Shown here one piece after another: positions 34,759 to 44,574 of a stretch of DNA of 64,000 nt; within the stretch, counting starts at the first letter, position 1, and the number at the start of each line of letters is the position of its first letter. The position numbers and the translations under genes were made by a program. A model generated the notes under the pieces. That model was given only the letters and a program-made list of their open reading frames with translations, did no database searches and had not been told where the DNA came from. The DNA is from Bacteroidota bacterium (GTDB lineage: Bacteria; Bacteroidota; Rhodothermia; Rhodothermales; UBA10348): the NCBI GenBank assembly GCA_022567305.1, contig JADFHF010000003.1, forward strand, positions 96,981 through 160,980. The letters are read 5' to 3'.

Positions 34759-36455
34759 TGCAGAACTCAACGTTTCGATTTCGGCTCTCGATCGTACATC
34801 ACCTCGGAGTCGTAGCGGTACTAGTCATACTGATGCCCATCGAGCCTGTCGCAGCTCAGATTGATCCTCCGGACTTATGGGAATCCGTTCTTGTTCCGGC
34901 ACTGATACCCCTGAGTGATGGGGATGCGGCATGGGGAGATTATGACGGCGACGGAGACCTCGACCTGTTCTATACCGGAAATGCAGGTACGTTTGATAAT
35001 CCGATACCCTTTGCTCAGTTCTACTTCAATGAAGGAGATTATGTTGAATTGATTCCTGATCCAAGTGCTCCTGATGGATTTTTGCAATTACCGGCGACGA
35101 GATATGCCGGCGGGCTCAATCTTAATCTTCCCGTTTTGGTGGACATTTGGCGCGGGGCAGTTGCGTGGGGTGACTATGACAATGATGGCAGGTTGGACGT
35201 TCTGGCGACAGGCATTACAGACGGGGGACAGCGAGAAACCTGGATCTATCGAAATGTCCAGATTGACGAACGGTTCATACGCCTATACCAGTTTCCAGGG
35301 CTCAGCGACGGGGACATCGCATGGGCAGATTTTGACAATGACGGGGATTTGGATTTCGCGTTGACGGGGATCGATGATTCCGGCGTGCCTCAGTCCTGGT
35401 TATTCGAAAATCAGGTGCGGGACGGAGGCGAATTTTTGCAACGCCATGCTGGATTCGTCGGACTGGGTCGGAGCACGCTGGCCTGGGGCGACTTCGACAA
35501 CGATATGGATCTCGATTTGTTGATGGCAGGTATCGCCAGTCCTCAACGATTTGAAACGATTTTGTACAGAAACGATGGGGGTGGCCGCTTTAACGAGGTA
35601 GACGTGGACCTGGACAAACTTTATGCGACTTCCGTTGCCTGGGGTGACGGGGACGCCGACGGGGATCTGGACATCCTGATTAGCGGTGCGGAGCTCAATC
35701 CGTTTCTGTTGGAAGGAAAAATCATCGTCTATGATAATACAGATGGGAATTTTTCGTCGTCGAATCTAACGTTGTTTGGAGGCTTCGAGGGAGACCTTAC
35801 CCTCGGTCGCTATGCAGGTGCGGCCGCTTGGGGTGATTTTAACAACGATGGTTTTCCAGATTTTATTGTAAACGGTACAGCTAGACCACTGGAACCCAGA
35901 GGAGGCCAGACCTATGAATCTCGTGGAAATCATACGTATGTGAAGTCGACGATCGGCTTCCGCAACGGGCTCTTTAATGGAGCCACAAATGGTCCTTCCT
36001 TCTGGGGGGACTATGACAATGACGGTGATTTGGACCTTTTCGTGATGGGCCGCAACGTTGCGGGAATCGACATCGTGAGTACAAAACGAAATTATCTACC
36101 GTTCTATCCACCGAATTCGATTCCAAATCCTCCGGGAGTTCTATCGTCGAGCGTTGCGGGGAGTCAGGTAGAATTTTCCTGGGGCTCCGGACATGATGGC
36201 TTTTCTCCGGTGGCTTCTCTGACATACAACATTCGAGTGGGCACCTCACCCGGAGGCTCCGAGATCGTAGCTTCGATGGCAAGCATATCGAACGGGAGCC
36301 GGCGGATCTCCGAAATGGGTAACACGCAGCACAACAGAGGATGGATCTTAAAGAATCTTCCTCTAGGAACGTATTACTGGTCGGTTCAGACCATAGATAC
36401 CAGCTTCAAAGGATCCCAATTCGCGGTCGAGGAGAGTTTCGTGATCTCACAATAG
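34755..36455 (+). CDS. FG-GAP/VCBS repeat protein, tandem paralogue without sorting domain
   Basis: It has 566 residues with a signal peptide (ending VAAQ) and FG-GAP repeats with DYDGDGDLDL, DFDNDGDLDF, DFDNDMDLDL and DYDNDGDLDL loops. It has the same fibronectin-type stretch (FSWGSGHDGFSPVASLTYNIRVG) as the upstream gene but stops at FAVEESFVISQ, exactly before the point where the T9SS domain begins in the upstream protein. It is translationally coupled to that gene by a 4-bp overlap. How it is exported beyond the periplasm is therefore unclear; perhaps it forms a complex with its partner. Confidence 0.9.
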   Translation: MMQNSTFRFRLSIVHHLGVVAVLVILMPIEPVAAQIDPPDLWESVLVPALIPLSDGDAAWGDYDGDGDLDLFYTGNAGTFDNPIPFAQFYFNEGDYVELIPDPSAPDGFLQLPATRYAGGLNLNLPVLVDIWRGAVAWGDYDNDGRLDVLATGITDGGQRETWIYRNVQIDERFIRLYQFPGLSDGDIAWADFDNDGDLDFALTGIDDSGVPQSWLFENQVRDGGEFLQRHAGFVGLGRSTLAWGDFDNDMDLDLLMAGIASPQRFETILYRNDGGGRFNEVDVDLDKLYATSVAWGDGDADGDLDILISGAELNPFLLEGKIIVYDNTDGNFSSSNLTLFGGFEGDLTLGRYAGAAAWGDFNNDGFPDFIVNGTARPLEPRGGQTYESRGNHTYVKSTIGFRNGLFNGATNGPSFWGDYDNDGDLDLFVMGRNVAGIDIVSTKRNYLPFYPPNSIPNPPGVLSSSVAGSQVEFSWGSGHDGFSPVASLTYNIRVGTSPGGSEIVASMASISNGSRRISEMGNTQHNRGWILKNLPLGTYYWSVQTIDTSFKGSQFAVEESFVISQ

Positions 36456-36496
36456 TCGCGTAGAAGAGATCGTACTCAGGCGTTTCCGGAAGTCAA

Positions 36497-37525
36497 CTAA
36501 TTGGATTCCCACGGGTGAGCACTTAGAATTGCTCGTCGACGGCCCGGATCGGAAGCCCCATATTCAAACTTTTCGGCTCCACTGAGGGGAATATAGGATA
36601 GTATCCGGGCAGAACGGTCACTGATTACCCACTCTATAGAAAATCGGCCGACCGAGCCAATAAACCCGAATCCGAATTCGACGTTCGATAATGTTCCGGG
36701 CTGAGCAAGTAGTTCCGCGTCGAACACACCTCCAGGTGGTACGAACGCCCCGTCGAGGACCGTAATGGTCTGTCCCAATCCCACCAGCCTGACCTGGGTC
36801 AAATTCAGCTTCTTGGCAACCGAATCTCTTTGGCGTCGAAGGTCCAAGTTCATGTCTAACTCGTTCAGGCCGGCACGGTACTCATTCGGGGGTACGTACG
36901 AGAGAAGAAGGTCTTGAAATCCAAATGAACCGAATTCCAGAAAACGATACCATTGTTCGATCTGATGTGGGTTTTGTCCGATTCCGTGCCACACGATTTT
37001 CTGGGTGGCAACAATGATTGCGCCGGTAGGTGACGTTCTTGACGTCACATCTTCCTCAAAAATCTCTGCGAATGGAATGGGAGGTATAGTTGTCTCGGCG
37101 CTGGTTACAAACGGAAGATCTGGCGACTCGATCTCAATTCTGTAGGTATGCGTGGGTTGGATCTTGAGCTCTGCATAGAACAGAAAGACAGGATTTCCAT
37201 TATCAAATGTCTTCGTGGAATCCGACCACGTGACGGTATCGCCTGTATCCAGGTCGATCGAACGAACGGATACGTTGGGCTCGGGTCCCAACCGGACGTC
37301 GAGTACTCCACGGATTGGAATGAGCCGGATTTGTTGCACATCGGCATTCATATCCAACGTTCCCCAGAGCGTAAACTGACGATCGCTGTCCAGGATGGGG
37401 TCGACCATTTCGTCACATGCTGCAACGCTGATCACCATCGCGCTACAGAGGATCGATACCATGAATCTCGGTCCGATCACGGGTCGGCAAATGCCTGAAT
37501 CTCTATCAAAATTCAAATTTTGCAC
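36497..37525 (-). CDS. DUF4249-like lipoprotein, likely partner of the TonB-dependent receptor
   Basis: It has 342 residues. The lipoprotein signal ends in VAACDE (lipobox ISVAAC). The mature domain begins QFTLWGTLDMNADVQQIRLIPI and continues with beta-rich segments LKIQPTHTYRIEIESPD and TTIPPI, in the pattern of DUF4249, which is found next to TonB-dependent receptors in Bacteroidota. It overlaps the 3' end of the TonB receptor gene by 20 bp, so both are in one transcript. It probably acts as a surface ligand-binding lipoprotein; the ligand is unknown. Confidence 0.72.
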   Translation of the reverse strand: MQNLNFDRDSGICRPVIGPRFMVSILCSAMVISVAACDEMVDPILDSDRQFTLWGTLDMNADVQQIRLIPIRGVLDVRLGPEPNVSVRSIDLDTGDTVTWSDSTKTFDNGNPVFLFYAELKIQPTHTYRIEIESPDLPFVTSAETTIPPIPFAEIFEEDVTSRTSPTGAIIVATQKIVWHGIGQNPHQIEQWYRFLEFGSFGFQDLLLSYVPPNEYRAGLNELDMNLDLRRQRDSVAKKLNLTQVRLVGLGQTITVLDGAFVPPGGVFDAELLAQPGTLSNVEFGFGFIGSVGRFSIEWVISDRSARILSYIPLSGAEKFEYGASDPGRRRAILSAHPWESN

Positions 37526-39788
37526 CGAAGGATGGAATAAGCGGTAACTGATTTAGACTGCGAAGTGTAAACAGGTCGACGTAAAACAGATTGGTTCGAT
37601 CGTAGGCATTGGTTACTCCGGCCTGAAGGACTAAAGCAGTCCCGCCAACGAAAGAAAACGACTTGTCGAGCGAGATATCCAGGCGGTGATACGACGGCAA
37701 GCGTCCATCGAAGGGTTGTCCATAGAGGACGCGCGTAGATCCTTCCTCTTCAAACACATCCGTGGGTCCGTCAAGCAGGATAAATTCGTCAAATCCGACG
37801 GCGCGGCTGAATGGAAGTCCGGAGCCAAACTGAAAGCGAATACCCAACGTAAAGCCGTACATCGCCAAGGACGCAAGTGCGTTGACTTGGTGTCTTCGAT
37901 CGTGAGGTGGAGAAAAGATCAGCTCTTGCGTGCCAAACCAGAATTGTATTTCGCTCTGTTTGGCCACGTATTCGACTTTTGAATGGCCATAGTTCACAAA
38001 ACCGTAAAAGATTCCCGTGTCAAGCTCGATACGGGCGTCAATTCCGAAAACTTCCCCGTCCGCTTTCTGGAAACTCGTGGTGAACCGTGGAAACGCAGAC
38101 CATCTTGCAATCGACAGGTTTGACAACTTTTTGTAATATCCTTCGAGTGCAAAACGAAGAGCAGGTACCGGCCGGATCTGGTATCCGACTATGGCGTGCA
38201 TCGCCTCAGGGACGCTCTCTTTAGGAGAGACCGTCCAGGCTGTGAATACTTCTCCTGCGTCTCGGCGATCAGTCAGGCCGACCACTTCCTGATGATACAG
38301 CCCCCAGGCGGCACTGAAGCGGTGGACGCCGACGTCGTATATGACTCGAGCTCGCGGCTCCAAAAAACTGACGCCGTTGCTCGGGAATGAGGCAACTCGA
38401 AATCCCGGTCTGATTCGAATTTTGTCGGGGTTACCGATCTCGGTCTCGATGTATGCACCGACTTCCGTTACGTTTTCGACATCCGTAGAAACTTCCTGAA
38501 AGTCACCCCCCAACTCGCTCTCTAGCCGGATAGCGCTTAGAAAAAGTCCCCAGTCGAGGTTCGAGTTAGCCATGAAATGGGTAATGTTGGCCGAAAAATT
38601 GAACCGGGAAGCTTTTGATCTCCGCGCTGGATCAATCTCCTGTCCAAACGTATTCTCGATCTCGGAACTCGAAAGAATGATTTCTGCCTGGACGGGCAAC
38701 GATGTGGGTAAAAGGACAAATCGTGTACCGAACACCTTGTTGCGCCAAATCACTTGATCTGATGAAGACAGCGTATCAGCCGCTCCAACCGGATCAATCG
38801 TTCCGCGGTCGTACGTTTGCAGCCCCGTAAACGAGACCTGGCTGTTCGCACTCAGGTTTGCGTGAATCTTACCAAACACATCGCTGAACGAGTAGGGTAG
38901 AGGCGTATCGATCAGATGCTGAACTCCTTGATCGATCACGGACATTCTCCCGGAAAAAATGAGAGACATTCGATTTCGAATGATCGGTCCCTCAAGTCGC
39001 GCGGCACTCACGAAAGGCGCCACAGAAATATCACCCTCGAACCTGCGCTTATTTCCGTTCCTTGTCGCAACGTTTATGACCGATGACAGCCTTCCCCCGA
39101 ATCGGGCACCAAATCCACCCGCATAGACATCGGCTACATTGATGATGTTGGACGGGAAAGCGGAGTAAAAGCCGATCAAGTGGAACGGTTGATAGACGAG
39201 CATCCCGTCGAGCAGAACTAGATTTTGAGTCGGTTCGCCCCCACGTACAAAGAACTGCCCGCCCTGATCACCAACGGTCACGACACCGGGCAATGTAGTC
39301 AGGTAATTGACCAGGTCGCCAGACACATCCGGAGAGGTGATGCGGTCGATGTCCTGGGGACGTACCGTTTGGAGACCGGCAACAACGGCGGCAGCACCAG
39401 CCCCGTCTCGCTCTGCTTCCACCACGACTTCATCCAATTCACGGGTCTCGAATGCAAGTGAGAAATTGTACGTGCGAATTTCTCCAGCGGCGAGATCCAG
39501 CGTATCCAGACGCGTTTCATAGCCGATAAACGTGGCCCGAAAAAAGTACCTGCCGGCGGGAAGACGGGTGATTACATACAAGCCTTCAAAATCAGACGAT
39601 GCCCCAGAAATCGTTCCGTCGGACGACGTGAGGACCACGTTAACGCCCATGAGCGGTTCTGCGTTCTCAACATCGTAGACATAACCCCGAAGCATACCCG
39701 ACTGCCCGAATGCAGAAACGGATAGTTCGCAAAGTAGAAGGGAAAAAATGAAAAATTTCAGGGTGCCCTGACCGCCTCTCAATTGCAA
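37506..39788 (-). CDS. TonB-dependent outer-membrane receptor with carboxypeptidase-regulatory-like domain
   Basis: It has 760 residues with a signal peptide (ending SAFGQ). Residues 33-115 form a carboxypeptidase D regulatory-like domain (LRGYVYDVENAEPLMGVNVVLTSSDG, RLPAGRYFFRATFIGYE). Then a TonB box-like ELDEVVVEAE, a plug (TTLPGVVTVGDQGGQFFVRGG, VYAGGFGARFGGRLSSVINVATRNG) and a C-terminal 22-strand barrel ending SFGAKFEF. It imports an unknown large substrate using proton-motive force. Smaller than SusC, and its lipoprotein partner is DUF4249-like rather than SusD, so this is not a standard polysaccharide-uptake locus. Confidence 0.92.
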   Translation of the reverse strand: MQLRGGQGTLKFFIFSLLLCELSVSAFGQSGMLRGYVYDVENAEPLMGVNVVLTSSDGTISGASSDFEGLYVITRLPAGRYFFRATFIGYETRLDTLDLAAGEIRTYNFSLAFETRELDEVVVEAERDGAGAAAVVAGLQTVRPQDIDRITSPDVSGDLVNYLTTLPGVVTVGDQGGQFFVRGGEPTQNLVLLDGMLVYQPFHLIGFYSAFPSNIINVADVYAGGFGARFGGRLSSVINVATRNGNKRRFEGDISVAPFVSAARLEGPIIRNRMSLIFSGRMSVIDQGVQHLIDTPLPYSFSDVFGKIHANLSANSQVSFTGLQTYDRGTIDPVGAADTLSSSDQVIWRNKVFGTRFVLLPTSLPVQAEIILSSSEIENTFGQEIDPARRSKASRFNFSANITHFMANSNLDWGLFLSAIRLESELGGDFQEVSTDVENVTEVGAYIETEIGNPDKIRIRPGFRVASFPSNGVSFLEPRARVIYDVGVHRFSAAWGLYHQEVVGLTDRRDAGEVFTAWTVSPKESVPEAMHAIVGYQIRPVPALRFALEGYYKKLSNLSIARWSAFPRFTTSFQKADGEVFGIDARIELDTGIFYGFVNYGHSKVEYVAKQSEIQFWFGTQELIFSPPHDRRHQVNALASLAMYGFTLGIRFQFGSGLPFSRAVGFDEFILLDGPTDVFEEEGSTRVLYGQPFDGRLPSYHRLDISLDKSFSFVGGTALVLQAGVTNAYDRTNLFYVDLFTLRSLNQLPLIPSFGAKFEF

Positions 39789-39933
39789 GATGATCTACGA
39801 GATTGAAGTAAAATGGATCAACATGAGCCTCTTCGGGAGGAGATTTACCCATCAAACCTAAATGTTACGGCGAAGACTCAATGATTGAAAGGGCGAAACG
39901 ATGGAACTCTCTGTTGGGCATCTTCTCCAGCGT

Positions 39934-40278
39934 TCATTGATGCAAGCGTCGGCGAACCGTATCCACCAAAATGAGCGCGCTCGAACGATACTTGCGGCGG
40001 ACCTTGAGCCGAATTTCAATACTGTGTTTTCCGGGCATCGCTTCGAGGAGCTGAAGTTTCTTGGGCCGGATAAAAAGCTTGTCTTTGACGAGACCTCGTT
40101 CGTGCCGGAGGTCGTATAGGGCTTTAATCTCGATCTTGATCGTTTCCGGATCTTGTTTGAACAGCCCAAGAGTAACGGTCTGAAATTGAAACACGAGAAA
40201 CTCGTCTTCGATTCCGACGACTCCTTTGGATTCAGAGAAACCACCGTGTACTTCCGGTATCTCGAAAGGAATATTCAC
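39934..40278 (-). CDS. Hypothetical protein coupled to the DinB gene
   Basis: It has 114 residues starting at an ATG at 40278 that overlaps the stop of the DinB gene (4-bp ATGA overlap), which argues for translation. It contains VEDEFLVFQF-like acidic strands followed by strongly basic segments (IRPKKLQLLEAMPGKHSIEIRLKVRRKYRSS). I recognise no domain. Its composition suggests a small cytoplasmic alpha/beta protein, perhaps nucleic-acid binding; that is a guess. Confidence 0.55.
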   Translation of the reverse strand: MNIPFEIPEVHGGFSESKGVVGIEDEFLVFQFQTVTLGLFKQDPETIKIEIKALYDLRHERGLVKDKLFIRPKKLQLLEAMPGKHSIEIRLKVRRKYRSSALILVDTVRRRLHQ

Positions 40279-40793
40279 GATGACATGCCCTGTGGATTAC
40301 CGTCTGCATCAAGCCAATATTCATCCGGGCTCACGGGAGACGACTGAACCCGTGTGAGATTATCCGCCGAGATATCCGCGTCATGAAAATTCTCGGGTGG
40401 GATGGGTGAACCGGACAATCGTCGGAGCATCGCAATTTGTCCTACGTGAGTCATGGCATCTGCGAATGGACCCTGTAGCAATTGTTTCGGACTGGAGTCA
40501 ACGAAAACGGGATCGGAATCAAGGATGTCTCCGATTTGGTCAAGAATAGAATGGAATCGTTCTAGTTCTTGATCAAAAGAGTCATGTGATTCAAAGCGCA
40601 ATTCGCAGTTCACCAAATGGCCAAGTGCGAACGACATAACACCGCTCATATGATGAATCAGTTGATGAGGGGTCCGGACCCCGGGGGCTGCCTGAAACGT
40701 TGCGAATCCTGGCGGGGCGCCTGAGACGGCTTTGTTTGTACGATAGGCAAGTCCGGCGAGAAAATGTTTAAGCAGCACGTTTTCAACGGTCAT
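40275..40793 (-). CDS. DinB family protein
   Basis: I start at MTVENVLLKHF (40793), since the upstream in-frame Met at 40823 lies deep in the preceding gene. The 172 residues form a four-helix bundle of the DinB type: LLKHFLAGLAYRTNKAV, TPHQLIHHMSGVMSFALGHLVNCEL and DAMTHVGQIAMLRRLSG. The three His positions (HH..., TH) match the metal site of DinB/YfiT proteins, which often act as thiol-dependent S-transferases. It overlaps the TrhO-like gene by 11 bp and the next gene by 4 bp, so these three form one operon. Confidence 0.85.
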   Translation of the reverse strand: MTVENVLLKHFLAGLAYRTNKAVSGAPPGFATFQAAPGVRTPHQLIHHMSGVMSFALGHLVNCELRFESHDSFDQELERFHSILDQIGDILDSDPVFVDSSPKQLLQGPFADAMTHVGQIAMLRRLSGSPIPPENFHDADISADNLTRVQSSPVSPDEYWLDADGNPQGMSS

Positions 40794-41808
40794 GTCGGCT
40801 CTCCGATTTCGCCCTCCGATCACGCTCTCGCTGTTTGCGTCGTTCGACTTCTTTTTGTGCTCTTTTAACCTGACGAAGTTTCATGGTCTCGGCACCCATA
40901 TGTATCTCTCCGCGCTGAGAGGCCAGGTTCATTTGCTTCTCCCGCTCGCGATAGCGGATCCGGTCCTCTTCAGATTTTAAATCGATACAGTGGGGGCAAC
41001 TCACGCCAGGGACAAACTCCTTGCGCTTCTGATCATCCTCGCTGATGGGCATTCGGCATGCTCGGCACAACTCATACGTCCCTCGATGGAGCTGGTGATT
41101 TACGGAGACACGCTCGTCAAAAACAAAACATTCGCCCTGCCACATGGAATCGGCTTCTGGAATGGTCGCGAGATATTTCAATATTCCACCACGAAGATGA
41201 TATACTTCGTCGAAGCCGTTCTTCTTCAGATAGGAAGTTGATTTCTCGCACCGAATTCCCCCAGTACAAAACATCGCCACCCGGGTGTGCTTTCCATCTT
41301 CACGGTGCGTGTCGAGATGCTCGTCGAGGTATTTTGGGAGGTCGCTGAACGACTGCGTTCGTGGATCGTCAGCCCCCAGAAATGTGCCCATACGCACCTC
41401 GTATTCGTTTCGTACATCGATCAATACGACGTCGGGATCTGCAATCAGCGTGTTCCAGTCCTCTGGATCGACGTATGTCCCTACCGCTTGTATCGGGTTT
41501 ACATCGCTTAGTCCGATGCTCACGATTTCTTTCTTAAGTTTTACCTTGACTCGACGGAAGGGGTTTTCCTTAGCGAAGGACTCCTTGTAAATTAGATTCC
41601 CGAATCGATCGTCCCCGCCGAGCCAATCTAACAGCGCATCGATACCGGCACGGCTGCCCGCCACGGCGCCATTGATTCCTTCCGGTGCCAGGAGAATGCT
41701 CCCTTTGACACCATTCCGGTCCAACACATCAATCAGGCTTTCACGAAGCGAATCGATTTCCGAAAGTTGAACAAACTTGTAGAGAGCTCCTACAACAATT
41801 TGAGGCAT
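40783..41808 (-). CDS. trhO: Rhodanese-domain tRNA uridine-34 hydroxylase (TrhO/YceA-like)
   Basis: It has 341 residues. An N-terminal acylphosphatase-like domain (LYKFVQLSEIDSLRESLIDVL, GSILLAPEGINGAVAG) precedes a rhodanese domain (LIDVRNEYEVRMGTF, MFCTGGIRCEKST), where Cys181 is the family active-site residue and Cys187 is conserved. A CRACRMPI...CPHC zinc-like motif follows, then a basic tail. TrhO hydroxylates U34 of tRNAs (ho5U) in a prephenate-independent, O2-dependent way. It is cytoplasmic and heads the operon with the DinB and hypothetical genes. Confidence 0.93.
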   Translation of the reverse strand: MPQIVVGALYKFVQLSEIDSLRESLIDVLDRNGVKGSILLAPEGINGAVAGSRAGIDALLDWLGGDDRFGNLIYKESFAKENPFRRVKVKLKKEIVSIGLSDVNPIQAVGTYVDPEDWNTLIADPDVVLIDVRNEYEVRMGTFLGADDPRTQSFSDLPKYLDEHLDTHREDGKHTRVAMFCTGGIRCEKSTSYLKKNGFDEVYHLRGGILKYLATIPEADSMWQGECFVFDERVSVNHQLHRGTYELCRACRMPISEDDQKRKEFVPGVSCPHCIDLKSEEDRIRYREREKQMNLASQRGEIHMGAETMKLRQVKRAQKEVERRKQRERDRRAKSESRHDR

Positions 41809-41956
41809 CAGTCTATTTACGAGTGCGTTTTACATGTCCATTCCAGGCCGTCCAACAGCCTGAATCGGACCCGAAAGGTAAAAACGTTCTGGAAAGACCC
41901 CAAGTATGCACGATTTCAGACAAGTTCAACGTTTTTTAATCAATAGAGACCGTTTC

Positions 41957-41980
41957 TTATTTAGAATTAATCTAAATTAG
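41957..41980. promoter_or_regulatory. DtxR/MntR-type iron box upstream of feoAB
   Basis: ATTTAGA (41959-41965), five bases ATTAA, and TCTAAAT (41971-41977) form a perfect inverted repeat, extended to eight of nine positions by the flanking TT and TA. TTTAGA-N5-TCTAAA resembles DtxR-family boxes in front of feoAB genes. It lies about 95 bp ahead of feoA, which would allow repression of ferrous uptake when iron is plentiful. No dtxR gene is in the window. Confidence 0.65.
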
Positions 41981-42072
41981 CGATTCCTCATGAGGAATCC
42001 CCGACCCAGTATCCTCTGACTCATCACTGCCGAGCACCATCAGTTTACACACACTGAGCTGAACAATAGAGA

Positions 42073-42339
42073 ATGCCACTGACACTGAGTGAGATCAAGC
42101 CCGGGAACAGTTGCCGGGTTGTGGGTTGGTCGTCAAATCTCTCCGATCGATTGCTGGAATTGGGACTCATTCCCGGCTCCATGATCGATGTCGTTCGAAA
42201 AGCTCCATTCGGAGATCCCGTAGTGTACAAGGTGAAGAATTGTCAGTTGGCGATCAGCAGGGTTGAAGCCGCACGCATTTTTGTTCGGGTTTTGCGAGAC
42301 GCCCGTCCCCAGTCACCCGATTACGACGAGAAAGACTAA
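42073..42339 (+). CDS. feoA: FeoA: small SH3-like ferrous iron transport protein
   Basis: It has 88 residues with the FeoA fold: LTLSEIKPGNSCRVVGW, RLLELGLIPGSMIDVVRKAPFGDPVVYKVKNCQLAISRVEAARIFV. It docks on FeoB and tunes Fe2+ uptake. The stop codon directly touches the start of feoB. An iron-box-like palindrome lies upstream. Confidence 0.97.
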   Translation: MPLTLSEIKPGNSCRVVGWSSNLSDRLLELGLIPGSMIDVVRKAPFGDPVVYKVKNCQLAISRVEAARIFVRVLRDARPQSPDYDEKD

Positions 42340-44574
42340 ATGGCTGAGAGCTGCCACGAAACCGAGTTCACCGTTTCAGCAGATCCCAAGATCAAAAGTG
42401 TTCTGATCGCTGGAAATCCGAATTCTGGGAAATCGACGGTTTTCAATCTGCTCACGGGTATGCGCCAGCGTATCGGCAACTATCCGGGCGTAACGGTCGA
42501 ACGAAAGTCTGGACCATTGCTCGGACACGAGCACGTTGAAGTCGTTGATCTACCAGGCTCGTATAGTCTGAACCCGAAATCGCTTGATGAACAGATCGCA
42601 TATGAGGCGATCGCCAGTCTGTTGCCGGGTGAGGTTACGCCGGACGTAATTGTCTGCGTTGTAAACGCTACCCATCTTGAACGCAATCTGTACCTGGCTT
42701 CGCAGATTCTGGATATGGGTCTACCGACCGTAGTAGTCCTGAACATGATGGACGAATTGGAGGGTGAAGGACTCAAGATTAATGTTGCTCAGCTTCAGGA
42801 TGAACTTGGAGCTCCGGTAATTCCAATGGTTGCGACTCGGGGCGAAGGACTGGATGAGCTACGCAAGATTCTCTCAGGTGCCGTACCCATCCCGGCTCGT
42901 ACCGGCTGGAATCTTTCAGACGAAGTCGAGGCGGTAATCGAGTCTCTTTCCGTCAAACTGGGTGAAATAAGACCCGATTTGGCGAAAAGACGGCGGAGAT
43001 CCGAGAGTTTACGAACTTTGAACAGCGATCGTCTGCTGGCCAAGTGGGAAAGGGAGAGTGAAGAGTTTGTACGTGCTGTCTTGGCGGCGCGTGGAGAGCT
43101 CGACGACGTACAGATCAATTATTCGCAGGCGGAAGTCATGGGTCGGTATTACTGGCTCGGTAAAGTCGTAGCCCGTGTTACGTCAAAGCTCAAGGAAGTC
43201 AAAGCGCTAACGGTGTCTGATCGATTGGATGCAGTGCTGATTCATCGCGTGTTCGGTCCGATCATTTTCGCTGCGATTCTACTTCTCGTTTTTCAATCCA
43301 TTTTTTCGTGGGCTACTCCTGCGATGGACCTGATAGAGCTTGGCATGTTGCAGCTCGGATCGCTGGTTCGAACGGTGCTTCCACCCGGAATGGTGACCGA
43401 TCTTCTGGTTGAGGGCGTGATTGCCGGCGTTGGAAACGTGATTTTATTCCTTCCCCAGATCCTGCTCCTCTTCTTCTTTCTGAGCCTGATGGAGAGCACG
43501 GGGTACATGGCCAGGACCGCGTTTATTATGGATCGGGTGATGCGTCGCGTAGGTCTCACGGGTGGATCGGTGATGCCGATGATGAGTGGCTTCGCGTGTG
43601 CGATCCCGGCCATCATGGCAACTCGAACCATGGACAGTCAGCGCGATCGACTTTTGACGATCCTGGTGGTACCGCTCATGAGTTGTTCTGCAAGGTTACC
43701 GGTCTACACGCTGTTCATTGCTGCGTTTATTCCGAGCGAAACCCTGTTCGGACCGTTCGGCTATCAAGGTGTTACGATGTTTTCGCTTTACATCTTTGGT
43801 ACGATCACAGCCTTTGTTGCCGCAGGGGTACTTAGTCGGATTTTCAAAGGACCGAATTCATCTTTTGTAATCGAGCTTCCTCCCTACCGGGTGCCGCAGT
43901 GGAAACTTGTTTTCTGGCGTATGTACGATCGGGCCAAAGTGTTCATGGTCACGGCCGGTAAGATCATATTTGTTTTTAGTATTGTGATTTGGTTTGCGGC
44001 CAGTTTCCCACGAACGGAGATGCCGATCGAAGCCGCCGAGCAGCGTGAGATTATTGAATCTGAGCTAAACCAGAACGCCGACCTGAGTGTTGACCGAACC
44101 GTCAGGCTGGAGACGGAGCTTCAAGAGCTGGCCAACGCCGAAGCATCCCGGCAGATCGAATTCAGTTTGATCGGTCAACTCGGCAAATTCATCGAGCCTG
44201 TCATGCGTCCACTTGGGTTCGACTGGAAACTGAGCGCAGGACTTCTTTCCGCTTTCGCAGCCCGTGAAGTCATCATTGGGGCACTTGGAACGATTTATAG
44301 CGTCGCAGACGCTGACGAAAACAGCCTTGCTCTCCGAGATCATTTAAAGAATGCTCGTGATGCCCGGACCGGGCAGCTGGTCTACCGTCCCCTTGTGGCG
44401 CTCAGCTTACTCGTGTTTTTTGTGCTGGCGCTTCAATGCTCCAGTACACTCGCCATCGCAAAACGAGAACTCAATTCCTGGAAATGGCCTACTTTCATGT
44501 GGGTGTACATGACTACGTTAGCATACCTCGCCTCGCTTGCCGTGTATCAAGGTGGATCGGCTTTGGGTTTTTGA
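42340..44574 (+). CDS. feoB: FeoB: ferrous iron transport GTPase
   Basis: It has 744 residues. The N-terminal G domain has G1 GNPNSGKST (25-33), a G3 DLPGSY and G4 NMMDE; the GDI-like helical domain follows (to about 270). The membrane part carries the family signatures GYMARTAFIMDRVMRRVGLTGGSVMPMMSGFACAIPAIMATR and RLPVYTLFIAAF, the first with the conserved Cys of the pore. A long polar insert (about 570-615, EQREIIESELNQNADL onward) lies between two transmembrane helices. It imports Fe2+ across the inner membrane. It adjoins feoA and a MobA-like gene with no gap. Confidence 0.97.
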   Translation: MAESCHETEFTVSADPKIKSVLIAGNPNSGKSTVFNLLTGMRQRIGNYPGVTVERKSGPLLGHEHVEVVDLPGSYSLNPKSLDEQIAYEAIASLLPGEVTPDVIVCVVNATHLERNLYLASQILDMGLPTVVVLNMMDELEGEGLKINVAQLQDELGAPVIPMVATRGEGLDELRKILSGAVPIPARTGWNLSDEVEAVIESLSVKLGEIRPDLAKRRRRSESLRTLNSDRLLAKWERESEEFVRAVLAARGELDDVQINYSQAEVMGRYYWLGKVVARVTSKLKEVKALTVSDRLDAVLIHRVFGPIIFAAILLLVFQSIFSWATPAMDLIELGMLQLGSLVRTVLPPGMVTDLLVEGVIAGVGNVILFLPQILLLFFFLSLMESTGYMARTAFIMDRVMRRVGLTGGSVMPMMSGFACAIPAIMATRTMDSQRDRLLTILVVPLMSCSARLPVYTLFIAAFIPSETLFGPFGYQGVTMFSLYIFGTITAFVAAGVLSRIFKGPNSSFVIELPPYRVPQWKLVFWRMYDRAKVFMVTAGKIIFVFSIVIWFAASFPRTEMPIEAAEQREIIESELNQNADLSVDRTVRLETELQELANAEASRQIEFSLIGQLGKFIEPVMRPLGFDWKLSAGLLSAFAAREVIIGALGTIYSVADADENSLALRDHLKNARDARTGQLVYRPLVALSLLVFFVLALQCSSTLAIAKRELNSWKWPTFMWVYMTTLAYLASLAVYQGGSALGF

